From the NCBI GenBank assembly GCA_016783225.1, contig JADHWZ010000075.1:1-9600 (forward strand): a DNA stretch of 9,600 nucleotides. The letters are read 5' to 3'. A model generated the notes under the pieces. That model did not search any database and was not told the origin of the DNA. It saw nothing but the letters and a program-made list of their open reading frames with translations. Shown here in pieces: positions 1-6,716 of the stretch. The position numbers and the translations under genes are program-made. Each line of letters begins with the position of its first letter. Position 1 is the stretch's first letter. This DNA is from Dehalococcoidia bacterium. GTDB taxonomy: Bacteria; Chloroflexota; Dehalococcoidia; GIF9; UBA5620.

Positions 1-208
1 CCTGGCACAATACGGAGACTGCAAAGACTCTGCTTTCGTTGATGAACTCCCAGGTTAGATTGTTCTTGTTGATGCTGACGGCCACCGTCGGCGGCTCGGA
101 CGTTATCTGAAACACGGTGTTGGCTATCTGTCCGTTCAGCCGGTCACCCTTCTTCGATGTCACCACATAAAGGCCGTAGCCGATCTTGTGCATAGCTTTC
201 AGATTCAT
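1..208 (-). CDS. Flavin reductase-like FMN-binding protein, N-terminal part (runs off the window)
   Basis: The reverse strand reads 69 residues without a stop from ATG at 208 to the window edge, beginning MNLKAMHKIGYGLYVVTS. This opening, followed by GDRLNGQIANTVFQ and an S-E-P-P-T-V-A-V-S-I-N-K segment, is the typical start of the flavin reductase-like split-barrel domain, as in NADH:FMN oxidoreductases and high-molecular-weight rubredoxins of anaerobes. The family binds FMN and passes electrons from NAD(P)H or a partner redox protein to flavin or an acceptor in the cytoplasm. The N-L-N/G-Q-I-A-N-T region normally contacts FMN; this is family knowledge. An AGGTAGAG stretch precedes the ATG. 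The gene starts 29 bases after the flavodoxin stop on the same strand, so the two are probably co-transcribed and could exchange electrons. The rest lies outside, so a C-terminal rubredoxin domain can be neither confirmed nor excluded. Confidence 0.85.
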   Translation of the reverse strand, partial: MNLKAMHKIGYGLYVVTSKKGDRLNGQIANTVFQITSEPPTVAVSINKNNLTWEFINESRVFAVSVLCQ

Positions 209-237
209 CTCTACCTACATTATTCGGCCGAAGCGTA

Positions 238-684
238 TCAGGAGCTAATCTTCTCGCCGAAGACCCTTCCGTAGTCCTGGCAGGCCCGCATCCCTTCGGA
301 GCCGCCCAGCACATCATCTTTGAGGTTGAAGGACCCCAGCTCAAACGGCTCCATTTTGAAGACGTATTCCATAGTCTCGAGGACTATCCTCGGGGCATCA
401 CCGCTGTGGGTGTAGGAACCGAAAGAACCGGCGAGTTTCCCTTCCAGGTTAGCCCTTCTTGCCAGGAACAGGAACGTCTTCATCGGCTCAGCCATGTCTC
501 TGTGGTATGTTGGCGAGCCGAATATGTAGCCGTCGTACCCCTCGAAGGCCTCCGTGTTCTTGACTTCGGAGACTTTCCTGACCACCACCTCATGCCTGGC
601 CATGCGCACGCCTTCAGCGATATACTGCGCCATCTTCTCCGTGTTCCCCGACAGGCTGAAGTACACAATCAATGCCTTGCTCAT
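238..684 (-). CDS. Flavodoxin family protein
   Basis: A complete 148-residue protein, a usual length for a short-chain flavodoxin. It starts MSKALIVYFSLSGNTEKM: a first beta strand followed by the FMN phosphate loop S-L-S-G-N-T (residues 10-15), the hallmark of the fold. Residues 56-61 (GSPTYH) and 87-95 (GSFGSYTHS) sit where flavodoxins carry the two loops that flank the isoalloxazine ring. It should bind FMN noncovalently and act as a soluble one-electron carrier. The start is well supported: AAGGAGG lies about 8 bases upstream of the ATG on the minus strand, and a TATAAT box lies further upstream. It precedes the flavin reductase-like gene by 29 bases, which points to a small electron-transfer operon. 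It could also be a flavodoxin-like quinone reductase or a protoporphyrinogen oxidase-like member; the exact partner cannot be told from sequence. Confidence 0.92.
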   Translation of the reverse strand: MSKALIVYFSLSGNTEKMAQYIAEGVRMARHEVVVRKVSEVKNTEAFEGYDGYIFGSPTYHRDMAEPMKTFLFLARRANLEGKLAGSFGSYTHSGDAPRIVLETMEYVFKMEPFELGSFNLKDDVLGGSEGMRACQDYGRVFGEKISS

Positions 685-767
685 GTTCTACCCTCCTTGA
701 CCACACTACCGATTATCCTGTCCGGTCGGTGCTACTACCATACTATATGCCAGACACAGACATCTAC

Positions 768-773
768 ATTATA
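768..773 (-). promoter_or_regulatory. Candidate -10 box of the flavodoxin operon
   Basis: On the minus strand the hexamer reads TATAAT, a perfect sigma-70 type -10 box, 84 bases upstream of the flavodoxin ATG and oriented toward it. No good -35 hexamer is found at 16-18 bases (TGTGTT at a 17-base spacer is a poor match). This fits a promoter that needs an activator, or a chance match. Confidence 0.45.
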
Positions 774-785
774 CAGTATGGGGCA

Positions 786-815
786 CGGACAACACACGAA
801 CCCCGGGGTTGTCCG
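786..815. promoter_or_regulatory. Nested inverted repeat at the -35 position of the flavodoxin promoter, possible operator
   Basis: CGGACAAC at 786-793 is repeated exactly in inverted form as GTTGTCCG at 808-815. Within this lies a perfect 12-base palindrome, AACCCCGGGGTT, at 799-810. The left arm covers the expected -35 position of the candidate flavodoxin promoter. That geometry suits a dimeric regulator acting as activator or repressor. It could instead form an RNA hairpin; no T-run follows on either strand, so an intrinsic terminator is unlikely. Confidence 0.4.
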
Positions 816-912
816 GTAATCTATCCCGGCAGGTATCTATCCGGCTCACCCATACACATCCTGCCAGCGGTGGGCAGAGTGCCGGTAAGATGCGCATATT
901 AACGGCTCTAAC

Positions 913-1302
913 CTAGATGATGCCCTCGCTCTCCAGCGCACCGAACTCCGCTTCGGTCATTCCCAGCACATTGCTCAGTACATCCCGCGTATGCTCTCCG
1001 AGGTCCGGGGAAGCCCGCTCCACGCCTGAGGGCGTCCGACTGAACCTGAAAGGCGTATTCACCACCTTGAAAGCGCCTGCTTCGTGGTGGCGCACTTCAG
1101 CAATCATGTTTCTGGACTGTATCTGCGGGTCTTCCGCGACCTGGGCGATGTTATTGACCGGTCCACACGGTATGCCCATCTTCTCCAGTTCCTCCACCCA
1201 CTCCCCGGTGGTCCTGGCCTTCATCGCCTCGTTCAGCACAGGTTCAAGCGCTTCGTAGTTCTGAGTGCGCAGCCAGCCGTTCCGGAAGCGCTCGTCATCC
1301 AT
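913..1302 (-). pseudogene. CaiB/BaiF family III CoA-transferase, C-terminal remnant
   Basis: The 129 residues from MDDERFRNGWLR to the TAG stop match the last third of family III CoA-transferases: the small C-terminal region with G-I-P-C-G-P-V-N-N-I-A-Q-V, the following D-P-Q-I-Q-S-R-N-M segment, and the closing S-P-D-L-G-E-H-T-R-D-V-L motif. Full-length members are about 400 residues and transfer CoA between acyl groups. About 275 N-terminal residues are missing, including the nucleotide-fold domain and the catalytic Asp. The ATG at 1302 is an internal Met of the family, not a natural start, and the frame meets TAA a few codons upstream. Compared with the intact copy at 4861-6084, the fragment begins at about that protein's residue 281. 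Similarity stops exactly where the dppB fragment begins on the other strand, so the gene was cut by rearrangement or by misassembly. It cannot be a working transferase as it stands. Confidence 0.88.
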
Positions 1303-1639
1303 GATGCTCGAGGTACTAAGACAGGATTATATCAGGACCGCCTGGTCAAAGGGGCTCAGGGAAAGGGTGGTCGTCTTCAGGCATGCCCTGAGAAATGCGT
1401 TTATTCCGGTAATCAGTATGATAGGTCTTCTTCTGCCTATTTTAATTGGCGGTGCGGTTATTCTGGAACAGATCTTCTGTCTACCCGGTATAGGCCGCTA
1501 CGCCCTTGAAGCTCTCACCCAGAGAGACTACCCGATTATCTCGGCAGTGAACCTGATATCAGCTACATTTGTGCTATTGTGCAATATACTGGTGGATTTA
1601 ACCTATGCTTGGCTGGACCCCAGAGTTCAATACCAATAG
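1301..1639 (+). pseudogene. DppB/OppB-type ABC transporter permease, C-terminal remnant
   Basis: The 112 residues from MMLEVLRQDYIRTAWSKGL to the TAG stop are the C-terminal third of a peptide/nickel-type ABC permease. The cytoplasmic EAA loop that docks on the ATPase is visible at about residues 9-36 (Y-I-R-T-A-x-x-K-G-L then H-A-L-R-N-A-F-I-P). It is followed by two or three hydrophobic segments with L-P-G-I-G-R-Y-A and the usual ending W-L-D-P-R-V-Q-Y. Intact DppB proteins have 300 or more residues with six membrane helices, so roughly 200 N-terminal residues are lost. A GTG at 1265 could open the frame, but its first dozen codons are the antisense of the CoA-transferase remnant. The stop lies 18 bases before the permease C gene, so the original operon order B-C-A is preserved. 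If the junction is an assembly error, the true gene would be intact. Confidence 0.85.
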
Positions 1640-1657
1640 TGGGGAGAAACCGAGAGA

Positions 1658-2635
1658 ATGAAAGAGGGTGCAGTAGAAACACACACCGGAGCGGTAGAGA
1701 AGCCGAGGCGGCGCTCATCGCTACCTAATTTCTTTGTCAGGTTGGTGAGGGAGAAACCCCTAGGCGTAATAGGTGGTATAATAGTCCTTTTTCTCCTCGT
1801 GGTAGCAATTTTCGCTGATTTACTAGCTCCTTACGGAGTCAATGAATCTGATGTATGGCATCGCCTCGAACCACCTTCAGCCCAGCACCTACTGGGGACG
1901 GACAACCTGGGACGAGACTTACTAAGCCGTATTATATATGGGGCTCGTATTTCCATGTATGTAGGTCTGGGTGGTTCTGGCCTGGCGGCCATCGTGTCTA
2001 CAATCATAGGACTAACTTCAGGGTTCATCGGTGGTAAAACCGATTTGGTCATCCAGAGGTTTGTTGATGCCTGGATGTGCTTTCCGGGACTGCTACTTTA
2101 CTTGACACTAATGGCCATTATTGGACAGGGGTTGGTGCCGGTCTTGCTTGTTCTAGGAATGACCCGCGGCATCGGTACGTCAAGGGTGATAAGGGGTGCT
2201 GCTATCAGTATCAAAGAGAACGTCTACGTGGATGCTGCGACTGCTGTCGGCTGTTCAACGAGGCGAATAATCATGCACCACCTGTTACCTAATGTCATGG
2301 CTCCCATAATTACCATATTTGCCGTAGGTTGCGGATATATGATTATAGATGAGGCCAGCCTGAGCTTCCTTGGATTCGGTATCCCTCCCCCGGCTCCCAG
2401 CTGGGGAGGAATGCTCAGTGGGAGTGGGCGTCAATACATGTACATCTCCCCGTGGCTGGCTTTGTGGCCCGGTCTTGCCTTGGCAATCGCGGTGTACGGT
2501 CTGAACATGTTTGGCGACGCGGTGAGAGACCTGCTAGACCCCAGGCTGAGGGGAGGTCTGGGACGCTATGGAGGAGTGAAGGCAAGAAAGCTCAAGAGAA
2601 TCAGCCCGGAGCCAATGGCGATAACAAAACAGTGA
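1658..2635 (+). CDS. DppC/OppC-type ABC transporter permease
   Basis: A complete 325-residue inner-membrane permease of the oligopeptide/nickel importer class. It has an OppC-type N-terminal segment with the first membrane helix at about residues 36-57. The conserved periplasmic-side block L-G-T-D-N-L-G-R-D-L-L-S-R follows at 79-91, and further helices run from about 97 to 170. The EAA loop (D-A-A-T-A-V-G-C-S, ending H-H-L-L-P-N) lies at 192-212 and contacts the ATPase. The family signature S-L-S-F-L-G-F-G then P-S-W-G-G-M-L is at 234-253. The C-terminal tail after D-P-R-L-R-G is longer than usual and basic (about 25 residues). It should form a heterodimer with DppB to make the translocation pore. 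A GGGGAG stretch 11 bases upstream is a fair ribosome binding site. Its dppB partner is present only as a fragment, which would disable the importer if the junction is real. Confidence 0.93.
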   Translation: MKEGAVETHTGAVEKPRRRSSLPNFFVRLVREKPLGVIGGIIVLFLLVVAIFADLLAPYGVNESDVWHRLEPPSAQHLLGTDNLGRDLLSRIIYGARISMYVGLGGSGLAAIVSTIIGLTSGFIGGKTDLVIQRFVDAWMCFPGLLLYLTLMAIIGQGLVPVLLVLGMTRGIGTSRVIRGAAISIKENVYVDAATAVGCSTRRIIMHHLLPNVMAPIITIFAVGCGYMIIDEASLSFLGFGIPPPAPSWGGMLSGSGRQYMYISPWLALWPGLALAIAVYGLNMFGDAVRDLLDPRLRGGLGRYGGVKARKLKRISPEPMAITKQ

Positions 2636-2667
2636 TGGCTTCGAAATCAAGTTTGAATACCATCTAC

Positions 2668-2686
2668 AAGGAGGTGGAATATGTGA
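2668..2686 (+). promoter_or_regulatory. Strong ribosome binding site with overlapping ATG-TGA start-stop and GTG
   Basis: AAGGAGG at 2668-2674 is followed after six bases by ATGTGA (2681-2686). ATG-TGA is a one-codon open frame, and the overlapping GTG at 2683 is in frame with the binding protein. This is either an alternative start of the lipoprotein or a minimal leader frame that loads ribosomes ahead of the GTG at 2734. The sequence alone does not decide between these. Confidence 0.4.
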
Positions 2687-2733
2687 TACTGACCAGGACT
2701 AGACATACCGAAGATGAAAAGGAGCAGAAAATA

Positions 2734-4515
2734 GTGAAGAGTAAAATGTTATTCGTAATAATCAGTTGCCTGATGGTTGTTGCTCTTATGCTGACTTCCT
2801 GCGGAAAGGCAGAACAGGAGGAAGAAGTAGTAGCGGGGGAAGTGATGGTGAAGGACTCACTGGGTAGAACAGTGGAGAAGCCACAATACGGTGGGGTAAT
2901 AACCATCGCCTTAAGCGTTGACACTCTGGGCTTTGATGAGATCAACACCCTCCCGTGGAATGCTTATTCCCTCAGCCTCACCAATGAGATGCTGATCGAA
3001 GGGAACTATGCAAAGGGGCCAACCGGCAGCGGAGAGACTGGCTTCAACCTGGGTACCTTCTACCCGGTTAACCCGACATCAGAAGGCCGTATAGCTGAGA
3101 GTTGGGAGATGCCTGATAACAAGACAGTCGTTTACCATATCCGCAAAGGGATTCATTGGCACGACAAGGCTCTAGTGAATGGTAGGGAGCTAACCGCCGA
3201 GGACGTGGCTTTCAGCATCAAGAGGATATGGGAGAGTGACACCGCCTACAACCCCAGGTCCTACACGGCGCCAGAATCGGTAACGGCTACCGACAAGTGG
3301 ACGGTTACTATGAAGTTCTCTGAAGAGCAAGAGTTAGAAGCTACCCTGCTGGCAATGCAGGCAACGAATGAGATGCTAACCATAGTACCCCCTGAGCCGG
3401 TAGAAAAATATGGCGACATGAGAGAATGGGAGACCAGTTGCGGTACCGGCGCCTACATGCTGGTGGACTACGTTCCCGCCAGCTCCTTTACCTTCGAGAG
3501 GAACCCCAACTACTGGCGCAGCGACCCGCTACACCCGACGAATAAACTGCCCTACCTCGACGGTGTCAAGTGGTTGGTCATACCAGATGCCTCCACACGA
3601 ATAGCGTCACTGCGGACGGCCAAGATTGACCAACTGAGCCAGATTGAGTGGGAGGAGGAAGCGGAACTGAAGGAGTACAACCCTGACCTCCTATCGTACA
3701 AGATGATGCCATCTTCTTCATGGGTGGCATACATGAGGGTTGATATACCAGATAGTCCATTCAATGACATTAACGTTCGGCGGGCTATGAACATGGCCGT
3801 AAACAACGAAGAAATGGCCCAGGCACTCTACGGCGGTAATGCCGAGGTACTAGCTGCTCCAACGCAGCCCAGAGGTGAGCATAGCGGTATGTACATTCCC
3901 CTTGACGAGCTTCCCGAGTCAACCCGGGAATTGTACGAGTATCACCCGGACAAAGCGAAGCAACTCCTGGCTGATGCGGGCTATCCTAATGGTTTTGAGA
4001 CCAGTATACTCTGCATCCAATCGTACGCCGACACGGTAGCCCTGCTTGCGGACTACTGGGCAGATATTGGCGTTAAGGTGAACATTGACGTGAAGGAATG
4101 GGCTCCCTTCAGTTCCATGGTAACGACCAAGCAGCACCAAGCTATGGCATTCATGTATATGGGTATGGATGTACCCTTCAAGTTCATCTATATGAAGACC
4201 GATGCTCCAATGAACGTTTCCTGTATCGATGACGCAATTGTAATGGAGACACTGAGAAAGTCATGGTTACCGGAGTTCTACTTTGATGATACGAATGACT
4301 ACGCCAAGCGACGAGCACTGATAAAGGACTCGCTCCCGTACATCCTCTCACAGGCGTGGTGGGTACAGCCTCCCTGCAGGTATCAGTACATTATGTGGTG
4401 GCCGTGGCTCAAAGGATACAGTGGAGAAACAGCGGTCGGTAGTTCCACACATCCACTCAATTTTTGCATCTACCCCTGGCTTGACCAGGATCTGAAAAAG
4501 GAAATGGGGCACTAG
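2734..4515 (+). CDS. Extracellular solute-binding lipoprotein, family 5 (peptide/nickel type)
   Basis: A 593-residue substrate-binding protein of the DppA/OppA/NikA class. The chosen GTG start gives a compact signal peptide: two lysines, a hydrophobic stretch L-F-V-I-I-S-C-L-M-V-V-A-L-M, then the lipobox L-T-S-C with Cys23 as the lipidation site. AAAAGGAG lies 9 bases upstream. An earlier in-frame GTG at 2683 has a stronger AAGGAGG but would add 17 charged residues ahead of the signal peptide; ATG 2746 is a third option. Family 5 features include the G-R-I-A-E-S-W-E block, the region R-K-G-I-H-W-H-D with L-T-A-E-D-V-A-F-S-I-K-R, the F-N-D-I-N-V-R-R-A-M-N-M segment, and the A-K-Q-L-L-A-D-A-G-Y-P-N-G-F motif. 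It captures a ligand outside the membrane and hands it to the B/C permeases encoded just upstream. The ligand cannot be deduced; the C-terminal part is rich in Trp and Tyr. No ATPase genes follow. Confidence 0.92.
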   Translation: MKSKMLFVIISCLMVVALMLTSCGKAEQEEEVVAGEVMVKDSLGRTVEKPQYGGVITIALSVDTLGFDEINTLPWNAYSLSLTNEMLIEGNYAKGPTGSGETGFNLGTFYPVNPTSEGRIAESWEMPDNKTVVYHIRKGIHWHDKALVNGRELTAEDVAFSIKRIWESDTAYNPRSYTAPESVTATDKWTVTMKFSEEQELEATLLAMQATNEMLTIVPPEPVEKYGDMREWETSCGTGAYMLVDYVPASSFTFERNPNYWRSDPLHPTNKLPYLDGVKWLVIPDASTRIASLRTAKIDQLSQIEWEEEAELKEYNPDLLSYKMMPSSSWVAYMRVDIPDSPFNDINVRRAMNMAVNNEEMAQALYGGNAEVLAAPTQPRGEHSGMYIPLDELPESTRELYEYHPDKAKQLLADAGYPNGFETSILCIQSYADTVALLADYWADIGVKVNIDVKEWAPFSSMVTTKQHQAMAFMYMGMDVPFKFIYMKTDAPMNVSCIDDAIVMETLRKSWLPEFYFDDTNDYAKRRALIKDSLPYILSQAWWVQPPCRYQYIMWWPWLKGYSGETAVGSSTHPLNFCIYPWLDQDLKKEMGH

Positions 4516-4702
4516 GTTTGAACATGAGCTAAGGCACATCACGGAAGGGAAGATATAGTCCCGTATCTAGTAAAAGTTCGCTAGCATAAAGAACCCAGGA
4601 ATCCAGGATGCTGTGGGTGAGGAAACTTGGCCTTGCCAGGGGCGTTCGCTACTTATTCTCCTACCTGACTAGGACTCCAGGAGAAACCGGACCCAGCGGC
4701 AG

Positions 4703-4742
4703 AGCCAGCCACTACAGCTCAAATAGCATATTGTGGTTGGCT
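4703..4742 (+). terminator. Hairpin, possible weak terminator or leader structure
   Basis: AGCCAGCCAC (4703-4712) pairs with GTGGTTGGCT (4733-4742) over ten positions, one of them a G-U pair in RNA. The loop holds a small inner AATA/TATT pairing. A short T-run (4754-4757) follows only after 11 bases, so it is a poor intrinsic terminator. It sits 190 bases after the binding-protein stop and may instead be a structure at the head of the next operon. Confidence 0.3.
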
Positions 4743-4746
4743 CATC

Positions 4747-4773
4747 TTGGAGTGTTTTAAGAACATGTATAAC
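4747..4773 (+). promoter_or_regulatory. Weak promoter candidate for the CoA-transferase operon
   Basis: TTGGAG at 4747-4752 and TATAAC at 4768-4773 are separated by 15 bases; shifting the -35 to TCTTGG gives 17. The -10 is close to consensus but the -35 and spacing are imperfect. It would start a leader of about 80 bases before the ATG at 4861. Confidence 0.28.
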
Positions 4774-4860
4774 TGAATGCGATAGGCAAGTAGTAGCAAA
4801 ACAATGTACTCGTTGTGGGTAATGAGGTTCTTTTGCTGGTAGAAGAAAGGAGGAGTAGCG

Positions 4861-6084
4861 ATGGTCATGACCCTTGAAGGAATAAGGGTTATCGAGCTTG
4901 GTCATTGGGTGCTCGGGCCTGCATGTGCTCGTACCCTTGGCGAGCTTGGTGCTGATGTCATCAAAGTAGAAGATCCTAGAGGTGGTGATCCAGCACGTGG
5001 GTTAGTTCCGCCAGAAGTTCTGGCCGAGCGTGGTCTTGGTCCGGTGAATCCCTTTTGGGAGCAGTTTAACGGCAGCAAACGCGCTATTACCGTTAATCTG
5101 AGTCAAGAGGCCGGCAAAGAAATAATGCACAAGCTATTGAAGATATCCGATGTCTTCGTCACCAATTTTCGCCCCGCAGCTGTTGATAAGCTTTCACTGG
5201 ATTATGAGAATGTAAGTAAGATAAATCCAAAGATTATTTATGCTCAGAACACCGGCTTCGGTATGAAAGGACCTGACAGAGACCGTTCGGCTTTCGATGA
5301 GACTGCCTTCTGGATCCGGGGAGGGATCATGTCCATTCTTGGCGAGCCTGATGACCCACCGGTACCGCTGCGTGGAGCCATGGGGGACCTTCCTACGGCA
5401 ATCTTCCTCACCGGGGCAATACTTGCTGCACTACTGACCCGGGAGAGATTCGGATTCGGGCAAAAAGTTGACACATCTCTAATGTGGTCAGGTATGTGGG
5501 TTGCCGGTAATGATGTCCAGCAACGTCTCACCTGGAGGGAACGAGAAGAGAACCTCAAGCACTCCAGAAAAAATGCGTTCAATCCGCTACGTAACACGTA
5601 CCAAACAAAGGATAAGAAGTGGCTGTGTTTTATGATGCTACAGACAGACCGATTTTGGCCGCCTGTCTGCAAGGCGATTGAACGGGAAGACCTAATAGAG
5701 GACTCTAGATTTAATTCTCACCAGAAGCGTGTTGGGAGTAGTCAACTTATCATCTCCATACTTGATGGAATCCTCGCTACCAAGACAATGGCGGAATGGG
5801 AAGAGCGTTTTAACCAGCATGGCCTGGTATGGGAGCCTGAAACAACCGTAGCTGAGGTACTAGCTGACCCACAGGTATCTGAGAACGACTATGTCGCTGA
5901 GGTAGAACATCCCTCAGGTACTCTCATGAAACTGTTGCGTCCTCCCTTCCAACTCAGCAAGACTCCTCTCCAACCGAAGAGTTCGGCACCAGAACTAGGT
6001 CAGCATACCGAAGAAGTATTGCTGGAACTGGGATATGACTGGGACCAACTGTCACAGCTGAAAAATAAGGGGGTGATTCTTTAA
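4861..6084 (+). CDS. CaiB/BaiF family III CoA-transferase (acyl-CoA transferase)
   Basis: A complete 407-residue family III CoA-transferase, of normal length. The N-terminus T-L-E-G-I-R-V-I-E-L-G is the standard first strand and CoA-binding region, followed by L-G-E-L-G-A-D-V-I-K-V-E-D-P (27-39). N-G-S-K-R-A-I-T-V-N-L (70-80) and N-F-R-P (102-105) are further family blocks. Asp146 in A-F-D-E-T-A-F-W lies at the position of the catalytic Asp that forms the mixed anhydride and CoA thioester intermediates in formyl-CoA transferase. The C-terminal small domain ends P-E-L-G-Q-H-T-E-E-V-L. It moves CoA from one acyl-CoA to a free carboxylate; the substrate is unknown, though the adjacent hydratase pair suggests an enoyl- or hydroxyacyl-CoA pathway. 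AAAGGAGG precedes the ATG at good spacing. It aligns well with the remnant at 913-1302 but differs at many positions, so the two are paralogues rather than a recent duplication. Confidence 0.94.
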   Translation: MVMTLEGIRVIELGHWVLGPACARTLGELGADVIKVEDPRGGDPARGLVPPEVLAERGLGPVNPFWEQFNGSKRAITVNLSQEAGKEIMHKLLKISDVFVTNFRPAAVDKLSLDYENVSKINPKIIYAQNTGFGMKGPDRDRSAFDETAFWIRGGIMSILGEPDDPPVPLRGAMGDLPTAIFLTGAILAALLTRERFGFGQKVDTSLMWSGMWVAGNDVQQRLTWREREENLKHSRKNAFNPLRNTYQTKDKKWLCFMMLQTDRFWPPVCKAIEREDLIEDSRFNSHQKRVGSSQLIISILDGILATKTMAEWEERFNQHGLVWEPETTVAEVLADPQVSENDYVAEVEHPSGTLMKLLRPPFQLSKTPLQPKSSAPELGQHTEEVLLELGYDWDQLSQLKNKGVIL

Positions 6085-6230
6085 TAAGAAGAAGGCCGGA
6101 AAGGTGCTACCAATCGGGCAGTTGGTACGTTCCAATAATTCCACTCCTGTATAACAGGGAATAAGGATTGCATTAGAACTGGTCGTAGCGTAACTCATAT
6201 TGGGGGACTGACAGTTCAAGGAGGAAGAAG

Positions 6231-6713
6231 ATGGTTCAACCATCGATGATTACAGACGACATGAGAAAGTCCATAGGCGTTATTTTGGGGACTCAAACGG
6301 TTGAAGTAGATAAGAGATGGATAATCAGGTTTACCGAAGTAATGGATGATTCAAATCCGCTTTATGATGAACAGGCTGCCAAGGAAGGCCCATACGGTGA
6401 ATTAATAGCCCCTCCCAGTTTTGTTTACGGCTTTCATATAAGTGGAAGACCACAGGGGATATTTCGAATGCCAGTTGATATACCTTCACCACCTGTTGAT
6501 GGCGGGGGAGAGTGGGAATTCTTTGAGCCAGTCAGGCCTGGTGATGTAATAACGATAACGACAAAGATATCCGACCTCTATGAACGTGAAGGCAAGAGCG
6601 GCGCCTTGCTATTTGTGATCCATGAGCTAGAATGCAAGAATCAGAAGGGTCAACTGGTATGTAGATACCGTATGACTCACATCTGTCGACAGGTCTTGGA
6701 AAGGGAGAATTGA
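6231..6713 (+). CDS. MaoC/FAS1-type dehydratase, N-terminal-half subunit (non-catalytic hotdog)
   Basis: A 160-residue single hotdog-fold protein matching the N-terminal half of MaoC-like and FAS1-like dehydratases. It shows R-F-T-E-V-M-D-D-S-N-P-L-Y-D at 33-46, Y-G-E-L-I-A-P-P-S-F at 55-64, and G-G-G-E-W-E-F-F-E-P-V-R-P-G-D at 91-105. In active R-specific enoyl-CoA hydratases the pattern is Asp followed five residues later by His. Here Asp40 is kept but the His position is Tyr45, which suggests a substrate-binding, non-catalytic role, as in the first subunit of heterodimeric MaoC hydratases. The start has AAGGAGG about seven bases upstream. It is followed after only three bases by the second hotdog gene, so tight translational coupling and a heterodimer are likely. 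It follows the CoA-transferase by 146 bases and probably acts on the CoA ester that enzyme makes. The exact chain is unknown. Confidence 0.85.
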   Translation: MVQPSMITDDMRKSIGVILGTQTVEVDKRWIIRFTEVMDDSNPLYDEQAAKEGPYGELIAPPSFVYGFHISGRPQGIFRMPVDIPSPPVDGGGEWEFFEPVRPGDVITITTKISDLYEREGKSGALLFVIHELECKNQKGQLVCRYRMTHICRQVLEREN

Positions 6714-6716
6714 GAG

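Larger units (their letters stand above)
4516..4860. other. Non-coding gap between the importer and the CoA-transferase operon
   Basis: No recognisable gene is seen in these 345 bases. They contain a hairpin at 4703-4742, a weak promoter candidate at 4747-4773, and a ribosome binding site just before 4861. A 50-codon frame from ATG 4608 to TAA ending at 4760 has only a poor ribosome binding site and no similarity that I recognise, and its end runs through the hairpin. The stretch probably holds the end of the dpp transcript and the start of the next operon. Confidence 0.5.

Noticed and set aside
1265..1300. GTG at 1265 as a true start of the dppB fragment
   Set aside because: The dozen codons before 1301 are the antisense of the CoA-transferase remnant and no ribosome binding site is seen; similarity to permeases starts only at 1301-1304.
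2452..2682. N-terminal extension of the substrate-binding protein starting at 2452
   Set aside because: It overlaps the end of the permease C gene in another frame and would bury the lipoprotein signal peptide about 95 residues inside the protein.
4608..4760. 50-codon plus-strand frame beginning MLWVRKLGLARG
   Set aside because: Only a weak ribosome binding site, no recognised similarity, and its 3' part coincides with a hairpin; most likely non-coding.
6138..6162. Hairpin CCTGT-ATA-ACAGG with partly matching flanks between the CoA-transferase and hydratase genes
   Set aside because: The stem is only five base pairs, outer pairing is imperfect and no T-run follows; not a convincing terminator or regulator.
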